DNA of 64,000 nt, from assembly GCA_029204225.1 (NCBI GenBank), contig CM055100.1, forward strand, positions 66,245,656 to 66,309,655, in the 5' to 3' direction. This DNA is from Diphasiastrum complanatum. Taxonomy: Eukaryota; Streptophyta; Lycopodiopsida; Lycopodiales; Lycopodiaceae. Each line of letters starts with the position of its first letter. Position 1 is the first letter of the stretch. Below are positions 37,429 to 49,046 of this stretch, in pieces. The notes under the pieces are model-generated. The model was given only the letters and a program-made list of their open reading frames with translations, was not told where the DNA came from and did not search any database. A program made the position numbers and the translations under genes.

Positions 37429-38769
37429 TACGTTTCTTTTGTGCTTCATTTTATAGTGGGAGATATGTTTCTGAGCATCTAAGACACGATGACGTTGATA
37501 CTAAGAAATATCTTGTGATTTTGGAACTGGACTGTTCATTCTAGTGTTACTAGGTTTGAGGAATTTGCTAAAATGCAAGGTGTCATTATCGAGTGGATTG
37601 AATGAAATCCTAATCGACCTCTTCTCTTATGGACTGACTTACTCACATTACTTTTGCGAAATACAAGCTCAAGGCATGAAACAAGACATTAATATGTTGT
37701 TGCTTTGTTGATTGAACATCAAAACAACAATGGCCACTGCTTCTTTAACGACTGTCATCCTTTTGTTTTCTTGCTATTTGTTTGTCCTTCACTAGTATTT
37801 GTGTCTTTTGTTTCAAATGTCGCTATTCACAAAATAATGAAATTAATAATCGTGGATCTCTTCCACCAGTCATATATGACTTAGGTGTTGCAATTGCTGA
37901 TTAATTTTGTGGAGGATGGCTTTAATTTTTGTATTTAGAAGATTCCAGAATCTAGTTTTATCTGAGATAGAAACGCCACATAAAGCATCTACTCTACATC
38001 GTTTGTGTGCTGATGTGCATCACTATTCATGTATGTAATTATAGTGCACCTGTGGACTATGTTTCCATCTTTTTAGGGGTTTAAGAAAGCATAGTTTCAT
38101 GAAAGAAATACGAATATGTGATTTTCAAGCTTGGATACTGCGAGACTTTAGAGTAGGAGCTTTGTTGTCTTCACTATCTTGAACGATACTAAAATGGATC
38201 TGAGGTGCTGAAACCTGCTGTCTGAACAATTTGTAGCAGATATGTTTTTGTATTTTTTCATATTTGGACCATTCCAATGGATCATTAAATCTTTGGCTAA
38301 ATTTGGGTGCACATCTAGATTTATGAACAATGTAGAAATCTAGCATCTAACATGCATCCTCATGAAAAATATTGTACAATTCACTATGAAACCTAAGATC
38401 CAAGTAGGTTCTCGTCATATCAGTGCTATAACAGTCTGTACATTGTACTTCACACGCGTGGAATCAAGTACAACAAAAAAATATGCATTCTACACATAGA
38501 AATAGCCAATACCAAGAGGAGAGCTAGAGTAGACATATAATACAAGAAGAAAAGTTATTCACACCAAAAGAGAACATCATCATTAGTTTTTCCATGTTGG
38601 TACAACCATTTATAGTAGGGATAATTATTGGACCCTTTCCGTGCCTTGTGGTCTCTCTCAATTCGTAATGTTAATAGGACGTGCTCGATTGAATGCTGAT
38701 TCTATCTAGGTATTCATGGTATTCTTTAACCTGAAGACTTTCCTTGGTAGTCAATCTTACCAATTGAGA
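37428..38769. other. No gene seen
   Basis: AT-rich intergenic DNA; only short open stretches without recognisable features. Confidence 0.5.
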
Positions 38770-38848
38770 TCAAGGCGTAGACATTGTAGGCGCTGGTTCT
38801 TGCTGTGCAGTTGGCCTTTTTGGGCTTGAATTCCCTAGATTTGGCCAT

Positions 38849-39304
38849 TTAAGAATGGATATACCCGAATTTGGCAGTGTTAGTGGTTTGTTGCTTTGTG
38901 GAACAATCAGATTTTGGTTGAATCTTGCTCGTTGAAGGGCAATCATCAACCTTTGTCTCTCCTTTGGTATTGCACTTGCCAATTGAAGGTTGCATGGTCG
39001 CACTTTGCCTGGGACTTTGAGCTGAGTTGCCTTCAAGTTGCTTTGTCGACACAAGCTCCCTTTGTAATTCATCAACAAGAAATCTTTGCAATGATTGACT
39101 TGGTAAAGTCCTTTGGACTTCATCGGTTGCCAATTTATTGACTTCCGTAGCTACCATTGGCTTGATAGATTCTACCAGCTCTATCTTCTGTGATGTTCTT
39201 GTCGGTTTGCCCATGGGTGCATCTGCGTACTTTGGAACTTTTGTCAAGTAAGAATCAACACAATTAATAGAGTTGACAACAAACATTGAAGACATGTGAC
39301 TCAC
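38849..39304 (-). CDS. Doubtful hypothetical protein, 151 codons
   Basis: One uninterrupted minus-strand frame with polar, coding-like composition (Ser, Lys, Gln, Thr rich; KIELVESIKPMVATEVNKLA and SLQRFLVDELQRELVSTKQL look helical). I do not recognise it. It has no obvious splice partners and no LTR context. It could be an exon of an unresolved gene, a retroelement gag remnant, or chance. Confidence 0.25.
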   Translation of the reverse strand: MSHMSSMFVVNSINCVDSYLTKVPKYADAPMGKPTRTSQKIELVESIKPMVATEVNKLATDEVQRTLPSQSLQRFLVDELQRELVSTKQLEGNSAQSPRQSATMQPSIGKCNTKGETKVDDCPSTSKIQPKSDCSTKQQTTNTAKFGYIHS

Positions 39305-39426
39305 AATGCAATTATTAATGATAAATTAATGTCAGGTATGAAATTCTAGCATTGTTTTGATCCATTCTATGTCTAAATGGACCTGGAACCAAGTGAATCA
39401 GATGCAAAGGAACACTAGACAGGTTA

Positions 39427-39665
39427 TCTTCTCTCTCATGTGCTTCCTCATTATTGTATCTCATTGTGTTGTTCATTCTTTCTACCTGAAACCACAATGT
39501 TCTCTCATACAGTGGTATGCATGCCTATTGTGTGCTTTGATTTCTAGTCTTCTCTCTCATGTGCATCCTCATTATTGTATCTCATTGTGTTGCTCATTCT
39601 TTCTACCTGAAACCACAATGTTCTCTCATACGGTATGCATGCTTATTGTGTGTTTTGATTTCTAG
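39427..39665. repeat. Two-copy tandem duplication, about 120 bp
   Basis: Units at about 39,427-39,547 and 39,548-39,665 share TTCTCTCTCATGTGC, TCATTATTGTATCTCATTGT, TTTCTACCTGAAACCACAAT and TTTGATTTCTAG. A few substitutions and a 4-5 base indel separate them. Confidence 0.92.
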
Positions 39666-41909
39666 AGCACCTTAAGGTATTCCCATAAAAGTTGGTAAAT
39701 TTTTAAAAAAAAAAGATATCATTCAATCTTTAGGTTTTTTTATACACAAAGACCCTTAATTAGTTTCTCTCTCTTAAACGTGTTAAGAGTATCAGACATC
39801 TATTTATTGGTAGGAAAACGAGTATTTGAGACTTTGCATAAACTTGAGATCAAGGTAAATGGTGGCTTATAGACGTATTAAGGTTTTTAAAAAAATGGTC
39901 ACAAATTTGATTGTGTCCCCAAGGACTTGTCAATTGACGTGTAGGAGAAGAACCATGTGAATTGAATTGATCATTTAAGCAAGTTTGAGAAAAGTTAGAT
40001 GGACACATCACCTCTTTTTCAATTGAAAATCACATATTCATATCAAGCCAATAGCCTTATATCATATGTATTATTTCAAGGTGGTCCTCAAATATAATAT
40101 CAAGATCATGGTATAGATCAAAGGTATTTGAGACTCATGTATACCATTGAATATTGTCAAGTAACCTCACTACAAAGTGTTCATGCTTTTGGATTCTTCT
40201 TTGGTTTCTTTCCCTGGCTAATTGAGGAGTCTAGCCATGTCATGTTTTATCTTTTAGAAATTTTGCTTGCTTAGGTTGCTAGTGATTTTGGATTGGCCCA
40301 CATAAGGAACTATTCATTATGTGAGAAAATCAAGTACTTTCTACTTTTAGGAATCTCTCCACATTCCAGCCTTTGATCATGTGGTACATGTATTTCTTTA
40401 CCAACTTTTGTGGCAGTCGTTATCGATTGTACATTTTCTATTCATACATCTTTTGTTGTCACACATTCAATTGTTCATGTGTTGATCCATGTTTACAATC
40501 CATGTTACATTGCTTGTTGATGTAGCTTCCATGGTTTAGCTTACACAATTACGTGGTTTGTCCATCTTTGAAGATAAAGACTAACATGTTTGTGGCTTTC
40601 CTTTTGTTGTTCCATCACTATCACAATTCCTATTGAAACCTCATGACCTTGCTATCTATCAATACATCATCATATTCTTATGGTTTTTTAGAGAATTTTG
40701 CAGCATCTTTTTTCATGATTAATGTTTTTTGATGATAATTATTTCAATAGTGTTTGTATTTGTTCTCTCGTGTCTTTGTCTTGAACCCCAAACTTTAAGG
40801 AGAAGAAAAGAGGTGTACAACTTATTGGAGGATGATAATTTTAACCTTATTGGAGGATGGTTATTCTAATATAAATACAATCAATCAATCCTGTTGAAAA
40901 CTCTCTTCACTCATGACATAGGCTATGTTAGTTATTTTTGCAGATGCATCCAATGGTCTACATAGTTGCATTGGGTTTTACTTGTAACGTTAAATCATTC
41001 ATTGTTACTTGCACATCATAGTTTGGTCCATACAGATATATGGTTTGGATTCAAGGTTCTTTTGAGCCATTTAATGCTAGTATCATATGTTTGCATGTTC
41101 TAAGCTAATTATTGTTGATCCTACATGACACTCATAGCCGTTGTGGATTGTTTGGAATATATTGCTTCTCCATGCATATTTTTCTTGGATAAAGTGGTTC
41201 TTCTAGTTTGTACTCTTGGTTTTAAGGTTTTTATAAGTATTCTATTAACTCTTGTTGGAGGCTAGAGGTAGAATTATTTATCGTATTTTTTGTTATCGAA
41301 AAATCCTTGAAAGTGAAGCTAATTCAGTTAGCCATTAGGTCAAGCTTTTCATTGAATGCCCCTTGTACTAGAAGTGGAGGATGTGATTTTTGGTGGTTCT
41401 TCTTGTTATTAGGCACAATGAAAGTCTTGGGTTTGTGGAAATTTACTATGGATCTGAATCCACCAGATGGATAATGACCTTGTTTTATCAAAATTTCTAG
41501 CTACGATCTTTTTTCTTAATGCATCTAGCCCTTAAAGATTTTGTTTTTTGCATTGGGATTTCCATATCACATTTGGGTTAATTGTAGACTAGTAGACTGT
41601 TTCCATTGCTAGGGTATGTAGTCTCATTCCCTAGATTTATGTGTGTAAATTGGAAATCTCAGATATGTGCTCACTCTCTCTTTAATTATTCAACGATTTG
41701 TTGCAATGCACATTTTCTTCTTACCCTAGCCCAAAAGAATTGTAGTGTACCATATGAACTTATTGTAAGAAGAAACTTTCTGTTTCTATTAATAAAAGAT
41801 GGGGAAACCCATTGGAGTTCAAAGGAATGCATGTAGAAAGTATACAGGCCATAAGGCGAATTGAGATACTGTACATCAACTATGACAAAGTAACAATCTC
41901 ACAAAGTAG
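39666..41909. other. No gene seen
   Basis: 2.2 kb of AT-rich DNA with no conserved frame on either strand. Confidence 0.5.
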
Positions 41910-43136
41910 CTATAAAAAGCCTACTGCTTGATGTAAGTCGTTAGCTAAGATAGTTGGAAGTTTAGGTAGTGTAGGAAGCTGTGAAGTAACCATTCCTGCA
42001 ACTACGGCACGTCGAAGTATTGCAAGTGCTTGAGTGCATTGTAAAGTGGTAGAAACTCGTTGACGATAATAAGACATAATGATAGATAAAGGTGAGGCAC
42101 CATGTCCTTGGAGTTTCGCTCCAAAACCTACACAAGGTGATAGAAATTTGTCGAATTTCTCATACAGACACCCATAAGTTTCCAAGGCAAAAGGAATAAA
42201 GTCTTCTCTAGGAGTGCGATGTGAATAATCTCGCTCTTTATCTTGAGCCGCATGAGAAGCAACGACACCTTGGGTTGTTGAAGCACGACAAAGGAGGTAT
42301 AGCCGCAAAGGATCAGCAACAACATCCCCAAGCGTGCGAATCCCCTCCCGCGAAAGAATGAGATCAACTCGACGTCGATGCGACTGTGAATCAACCTCAT
42401 GCAAGATGTGGGTTTGCTCTCGGACAACATGAAAGCCACACTTATGTGCAATAGATGCCAGTACGTCACGAATGGAATCATGAGTCGTGGTGCGATCTCC
42501 GCCAGAAGGGCAACGCATGAGATGAGTGCCAATAGAATCAAGAGGGTGACCACATGAACATTTCGTCAAACCCGCCAGCATTAGATGAGGGAGACCCAAT
42601 CTAACTCAAAGAGCGGTGACAAACAACTCTGAAGAAAGGCACAAGAGTGAAACAACAGGGCACGCAACAAGCCAAGCACCAGCACCAGGGCCTGCACAAG
42701 ACAAAAGGCGAGCCCGAGTCTCATCGAAAGGTGAACCACTAAGAAGTTGAGTGAAAGCATGTGAGTGGAACCGCTCCAAAAGATACTTTTGAAAATGAGC
42801 ACATTGATGGCTAAGCAAAGTCTGAAAGAGAGGCAAAGAAGCTCGCACAGGTGGAGGGATGAGATCCTTGGCCGCACGAAGATGTTGTTGGAAAGGAAGA
42901 ATGTTTGCTTCCACATGAGCTACTGAATCAAGAAGAATGGGCTTGTTGTCTTGCTGAAACCGAGGGATAAGTGCAGAGGCAACAAGGGCCCAACTCCCCA
43001 GAAGAGTAGTCGGAGCAATAGAAGTTGTGCAAGTAAGACCAACACCTCCGAAAAAAGCAGAAAGAGAGATTTGTCGCTTAACGAACTGACCATCGGAAAG
43101 GGTGCAATTTATTACCGAGCATTTCACGACGAGCAA
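41910..43136 (-). pseudogene. Non-LTR retroelement C-terminal domain, nuclease-like
   Basis: A single minus-strand frame of about 409 codons broken by one in-frame TGA (42,606-42,608, in an Arg position, so CGA to TGA). The order is an upstream helical part with ARLLSCAGPGAGAWLVA; LRVRLGLPHLM; a zinc-knuckle-like CSCGHPLDSIGTHLMRC; and GGDRTTTHDSIRDVL. Then comes a segment resembling a PD-(D/E)XK nuclease: HRRRVDLILSREG, DVVADPLRL, EDFIPFALETYGCL. From memory, this GPGA-W / C-G-H-C / VDL module follows reverse transcriptase in a set of protist and plant retroelements. The RT itself is not present here. Confidence in the retroelement origin is moderate; the nuclease reading is inference. Confidence 0.7.
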
Positions 43137-43865
43137 ATTTTAGCAAGCACTCTTGTGAAAAATTGTATGGTGGCGAACACTTCTCTAATATGAGATTTTT
43201 TCTAACAGTTTGGGTTCAGAGATGAAAGTGTGGCTCAGATAAGGCTTCTTAAATTACTTAGATCGAAAGTAGATCCAGATAACTCGTTGTGTAAGAGCTC
43301 CATCTTCACCAATTCCCCACTATTGCAAACACCATTGACATTGCAAAAAAAAAAAAAAATCTTTATAAAGCAAACTGTATTAGCAAAAAATTACATCAAT
43401 GTCCAAAATGAAAACAAAAAATTATTAAATTTGAAAAGGTGTCAAGCTTTAAATTATACCAAATTTGGTGACTTTTTTTTTTTTTTTTTTTGGCCAGAAA
43501 AAGCCTAGCGCCAATGTTGAGTTTTTCCTGGCCATCTATTTTATTTTATTTACTGATTTTGAACTGAAAAATTAGTGAAAAGAAAGGTTTGGGTGGCGGA
43601 AAAAAATCTAGCGTCAACATTTTGTGTTATTGGTATTCCTAAACCAAACGTGACTCTTATCACTACACCAAAAACAATCCAAACAGACTTTATTCCAAAG
43701 ATTTCACCACATTTCAGAGTCTCCAAATTGCTAGTAAAAGAAGAGCACGATTCACGAGTTTATTTCTCTCTTTAGAAATTGTTCATAGATTAGATAGTAA
43801 TCTATAGTTTCTTGTATATGTTCATCTTTTGCCATCTTGATGTTACTCAAATTGACAGAAGGACT
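43137..43865. other. No gene seen; A and T runs
   Basis: Contains A-runs near 43,346-43,359 and a T-run of about 22 at 43,471-43,492. Open stretches look spurious. Confidence 0.5.
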
Positions 43866-44640
43866 CTTGCTCGAAAGCTCAAAAAAGTTGTATCAAAAAA
43901 TATAGGACTCGAAAAACAGATGACTCGAAAAATAGAAGGCTCGAAAAAATTGCATCGAAAAATTATGCTGGTGACTTTGAAAAATGTATCAAAAATTTGT
44001 GTAGGTGACTTAAAAAAAGTGTATCGAAAATTATTGCTCGAAATGTTTTTGGTGATTCAAAAAAAATGTATCGAAAATGATGGCTCGAAATGTTTTTGGG
44101 GACTTGAAAAAAATGATGGCTCAAAATTTTTTTGGGGACTTAAAAAAATTGTATCGAAAATGATGGCTCAAAAATTGTTTTAGTAACACAAAAAAAATGT
44201 ATCGAAAAATAATGTCTCGAAAATTTTTTTATTGACTCGCAAAAAATGTAAAGAAAAATTAATTGAAAAATCTGTGCTGGTGACTCAAAAAAATTGTATC
44301 GAAAAATTAGGACTCTAAAACAGAACTCAAAAAAAATATTGAAAGTATCGAAAATTTTTAACAAAGGCTCAAAAAAATAAAGGAGTATCGAAAAATTTAA
44401 CAAAGGCTCGAAAAAAATATAGGAGTATCGAAAAATTTAACAAAGGCTCAAAAAAATATAAGAGTATCGAAAAATTTAACAAAGGCTCGAAAAAATATAA
44501 GAGTATCGAAAAATTCAGAGTATTGAAAAATTCGGAAGTATCGTAAAATGAAGAGTATCAAAAAATAAGGAGTATCGAAAAAATTTGGATAATCTAAAAA
44601 ATTTAGTAGTATCAAATTTTTTTTAGAAGTATCAAAAAAT
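43866..44640. repeat. Degenerate A-rich minisatellite (GTATCGAAAAAT type)
   Basis: Repeated units built from GTATCGAAAA, GACTCGAAAAA and TTTAACAAAGGCTCAAAAAA. The cleanest part, at 44,340-44,510, has a period of about 45-50 bp. Upstream units are more diverged. Confidence 0.85.
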
Positions 44641-44945
44641 TAAACTCGCGGCTCCGGTTGAGATTTCACATGATGCGTCGGTTGAGATTTGATGGGAATG
44701 CGTCGGTTGAGATTTGAAGGGAATGCGTCGGTTGAGATTTAAGTGAGTGCATCGGCTGAGATTTGATGGGAATTCGTCGGTTGAGATTTGATGGGAATGC
44801 GTCGGTTGAGATTTGAAGAGAATGCGTCGGTTGAGATTTAAGTCAATGCGTCGGTTGATATTGGAAGGGAATGGATCGGGTGACATTTAAGTCAGTGCGT
44901 CGGTTGAGATGTGATAGAGGGCGTTGGTTGAAATCTGAGTGTCTT
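44641..44945. repeat. 24-25-bp minisatellite, about 11 units
   Basis: Units of the form TGCGTCGGTTGAGATTTGA plus five or six variable bases (GGGAA, AGTGA and so on). The frame on the minus strand reads a repeating FKSQPTHSHQISTD-type peptide, which explains the long open stretch without a gene. Confidence 0.93.
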
Positions 44946-45439
44946 CTTGAAGCGGTCAAGATCAGAAAAGAAGGGAGCGTGAAGGTCTGGGGCTCGTGAA
45001 GGAGAAGGCGGCGTGGGTGCGCAAGTTAGGTGCTCGAGAAAATATTGATGGAGGAGAGCGTGACATCTGCAAGGTGGCTCTGGTGTTGCTGTAAATGTCG
45101 TGGTGAACAGATCGATTGCAGGGTGTGTGTTTGCAGGTGTTATTGTGGTCGTTTGGAGATTAGGGTGAGGTGAAATGCATGTTAGCAGATGTAGTGTAAA
45201 GTGTTTGTGTAGGTGGAGTTTCGCTTTGCAGATCGTTGCAGAGATCAGACAACAGGGAAGGCCAAGAATGTTGCAAAACACAGAGTGTGACATGCTCTGT
45301 AGAACTCAGAGTTGTGCAAAGACGGAGAGATTGTAGCCAGAAATATGAGCATTGGCAGTATTGTAGCAATGACAGATTTATAATGTGTTTGTTCAAGCAG
45401 CAACAAGCACCAAATGTTTACGAAACCCCTATTCCAAAG

Positions 45440-46100
45440 GATCTGTTGGTTGCGGTCGTTACGGTTGTAATGCAGTTCAATGTAGATGGAGGTGGAAGGT
45501 GGTTTGTGTGCGATGGAATGCGGCTTTTTGCGGTTCAAGGCGGATGCAGTTAGAGGGTGTTCTATTTGCAGTTGAAGGGCAATTTGTTGCGTCTATTGCG
45601 GTCCGGATGAATGGAGTTATAAGGTGGTCTGTGTGCGGTTGAAGGGCGGTCTGTTGCTGTGCGGATGAATTTATAAGGTGGTCTGTGTGCGGATGAGTGC
45701 GGGGTTATGGTTCAAGTGCGGAGGCGGTTAGAGGGAGGTCTGTTGCGATGGAATGCGATCTGTTTGCGACTGGAGGGCGGATGTAGCTAGAAGGTGGTGG
45801 TTGGCGAATGAATGTGGCGGTTTGCGACTGCGGATGAATGCGTTTTGTTTGCGGTTCAATGTGGATGCAGTTAGAAAGTGATTTGTGTGTGGGTGAATGC
45901 GACGGTTTGCAAGTGTGATGCGGTGGGAATGCAGTCGTAATGTGGTGCTAGTGTGGTCATGATGTTTGTGGTTGAATGCGGCCTGAGTGTAGTCATAAGG
46001 CTGTGCGAGTGCGGTCTGTTGTGGGTGTGATTCGGTGCGAGTGTAGTCGTAAGGTGGTGCGAGTGTGGTCGTAAGGTGATGTTTGCGGTTGTAAGAATTC
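45440..46100. repeat. Degenerate G/T-rich repeat block
   Basis: Variants of GTGCGGTTGAAGG, GCGGATGAATGCGG and AAGGTGGTCTGTGTGCGG recur irregularly, giving strong strand asymmetry (G and T on plus). No gene. Confidence 0.75.
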
Positions 46101-46470
46101 GCAAAGATTATAGAGAAATCATGGGAATTATTTTAAGCTTCAGAAAATTGTCTACAAATTCTGGTAGTGGATATTTGATGAAAAAAACTAACTTTTTCTA
46201 TTTCTAGAAAGTTTGTCTCAGAAACAGAATTCGTGGAGGAGAAAAATGAATCGTGCACTGTAAAAATGGGGTCAGGCAAATTCTATCTGAGATGGTGTGA
46301 GACAAATCTTTTGAAACTAATGCCTTTTGTGGTTTTATCAGAGAAGACTATTTGTATACCCGATCTGATAGTATCTTGATGGTTTGAACAAGAAAGCACA
46401 ACAAAAAATTTGTCGAAATGGCAGGCAGGCAATAAAGAAAAATAAAGAAGAACAATAGGAAAGAAAAAAA
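46101..46470. other. Region beyond the W stop codon
   Basis: AT-rich sequence after the W pol stop. A 3' untranslated part of W is expected here, but no polypurine tract or LTR could be identified. Confidence 0.4.
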
Positions 46471-47480
46471 CTAATACATATCAAGATAAAAACATGGCTC
46501 ATTGTACTTTCTCAGTCTGCTCCCATTGACCACAATGTCGAGGATATCGCCTTGAAGGATTTGGAGTTGTGCATATCTAGAGGCAAAGAATTTTTTAATG
46601 ACATAAGGACCTTGGCCAAAAAATTTCAGCCTTTGAAGGCTTTGGCCTGGTATAGCAGGACGTTATCTCTAACATGGAAGTCTCTAAGTTTCAATGATCG
46701 ATCATGCCATGTTTTTTGTCGTCGTTTGTGGACTTGTTGAGCATGGATGATGATCCATCGTGTTTTGCAGAGTTGGTGCAAATGGAATAACCTATTTGCT
46801 AGAGTCTATTGAGTATCGAGGGGATATGGAATTCTACAGGCATAACGGCTTCTTGGTCATATGTTAGCTGGAAAGGGGTTAAGCCTGTAGCTCTCTTCGG
46901 GGTGGCGATAAGCCCAGAGAGCAGCATGAAGTTTGAGTTCCGAATCAGATCGGCTGAATTCGACGGTTTTGGTGAGAATTCCACATAGGATCTTATTGGT
47001 GGATTCTACCTGGCCATTGCATTATGGACAGTATGGGGAACTTTTGCGATGTACCACAAATTTTTTTGAAAAGAGATATGCTATGACAGAGTTAAGGAAA
47101 TGTGTACCCCTATCACTCATAAGTTCTAGAGGACATCCGAAACAAACTATAACCTGTTCATAGAGAAATTTTGTAGTAGAACGAGCGTCTACATTGCGAA
47201 CAGCGCCTGCTTCAGCCCATTTGGTGCAATAGTCCATAGCTACTATGATGTAACGAGATTGTGTGTGTCGAGCAGCGGGACATAATCAATCCCCCATTTC
47301 TGGAAAGCTTGATCAGTGGTTACAGGGTGTAAAGGCATGTAGTCGATCTTTTGAAAGCGTTTTCTGCATTGGCAAACATCACAGGCCTTAGTGTAATTGT
47401 GCGTATCCATGAAGAGTGTTGGCCACCAAAACAGCCAAGAGGATTTTCTTAGCAGTCATTTCAAAAGAGAAATGGCCTGC
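46471..47480 (-). pseudogene. Gypsy element W integrase
   Basis: Minus-strand pol end. The HHCC zinc domain is readable near 47,480-47,330 (GAGHFSFEMTAKK, then HNYTKACDVCQCRKRF). Core: WGIDYV, the MDYCTKWAEAGAV segment, CFGCPLELMSDRGTHFLNS (second Asp), CNGQVESTNKIL (Glu, about 47,010), GLIATPKRATGLTPFQLTYD. A C-terminal tail (VRDNVLLYQAKAFKG, GPYVIKKFFASRYAQLQILQ) ends at a TAG complementing 46,471-46,473. Several small frameshifts separate these parts, so it is inactive, but all domains remain. Confidence 0.85.
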
Positions 47481-49046
47481 ACCAATACCTTCATGAGTGA
47501 GGGAAATTACAGAGGGTATTTCACCTTCAGTAAGACATTGTCGGATGATTATCTAAACCTTGCTTGTAGAGTTGTCCTGCAATTAACGTACATGGTTTAG
47601 TTTTGAGGACCAATGCACGTTGTTCAGGTTTAGACAAGGAAGGATCCATCTACCCTGAAGTTAAATATTTTGTGATTTCCTTAGCCCATACGGGTGTAGA
47701 GTAGGATGGCATCTGGTAAATCATCATTGACGCCTTGACCATGGATAAATAGGTTAGGGATTCGGGATAGGTGATCTGTTAGAAAATGTTGAACTCTCTT
47801 ATGAACCACGATCCTAAACTCAAATTCTCACGGTAATAGGATCCATCTAGTAATATGGCCTGTGGTGCAAGTCTTGTTGATGAGATACAACAGTGCTTGG
47901 TGATCAGTGAAGAATGCAAAAACTTTTTCCAAAAGATAATGGCGAAACTTTTGAACCGCATATACCATTGCCAAGGCTTCATGTTCGGTAGTGGTATAAT
48001 TGACTTCAACAGGTATCAATTGTCTACTAAGAAAACGGATTGGGTAATCCTTTTTGAATTTTCCCGATTGGGTGAGCACTTGAATGCATCAGTATGCACA
48101 TGAAATTCTTTAGAATAGTCAGGAGCCTGGAGGATAGGTGCATTGGTAAGGGCTTCTTTGAGCTGATTAAATACAACGCGTTGTTCATCTGTCCATTTGG
48201 GAACTACAACTACTTTGTAGATTAAGCGTGCATTGTTAGCAAAATCGAGAATAAAGCACCAATAGTAGTTGGCGTGGCCAAGGAAAGAGTAAACTTCGCG
48301 TATCGTATGCAATTCCGGTAGATTTTGAATGATAAGGATCTTTTTGGGGTCAATGGCAATGCCATTTTGGGAAATAATATGTCCTAACACAATACCATGT
48401 GTTACCCAGATCTGGCATTTTTCAGGATTAAGGGAGATGCCGAAGCGTTGACATTGGATAAAAAATTTTTTGAGCACAAACAAATGGCGTGTTTCTTCTG
48501 AATGTGCACCTAAATTGTCCAAGTAAGCCTCTAGGGTATCGCCCATCTGCTGAGAATAGGCCACTTGCATAACATGTTGGAAGGTGCTAGGGGCATTGCA
48601 GAGACCAAAAGACATGACTTTCCAGCAGAAGGATCCCCATTCTATGGCAAAAGCAGTTTTATGTTGATCTTCTTCAGCAATTTGGATCATATTGTATCCG
48701 TTAAAGCCATCTAAGAAGGAATAAGCCTCATCTCCTACTAGATTTTCTAAGATGGATTCTTTGAAATGTAATGGAAAATAATCACAATCTCGGTGATGGC
48801 ATTAAGTTTCTTAAAGTCGACACAGATGCGAAGTTTTCCATTTTTCTTGGGAACGATGACAATTGGGGAGACCCACTCAGTATGTACGATTTCATAGATA
48901 AATCCCACATCTAAGAGGTGTTGTAATTCTTCTTTGATCTTGGCCTTATATATTGGATTACATCTATATGGATGACTAGCAGGTGGCCTCGCATATGGTT
49001 TAAGCGGGATACGATGCGCAGCTACTTGGGATGAGACGTCTTTCAT
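47481..49046 (-). pseudogene. Gypsy element W reverse transcriptase-RNase H
   Basis: RT: PLKPYARPPASHPYRCNPI, LLDVGFIYEIVHTEWVSPIV, VPKKNGKLRICVDFKKLNA (49,046-48,747); after a frame change, EDQHKTAFAIEWGSFCWKV, FGLCNAPSTFQHVMQV, and the catalytic box AYLDNLGAHS where the family has YxDD. The second catalytic Asp is therefore Asn. Then SLNPEKCQIWVTHGIVLGH and the connection region. RNase H: VNYTTTEHEALAMVYAVQKF and FFTDHQALLYLINKTC (48,079-47,828). A frameshift separates RT and RNase H. Confidence 0.88.

Noticed and set aside
44641-44945. CRISPR-like array of short repeats
   Set aside because: The units are contiguous, with no unique spacers, and the genome is eukaryotic; this is a minisatellite.
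44632-45293. Minus-strand open frames rich in Ser, His, Pro and Thr
   Set aside because: They follow the 24-25-bp minisatellite period and flanking low-complexity DNA; no coding evidence.
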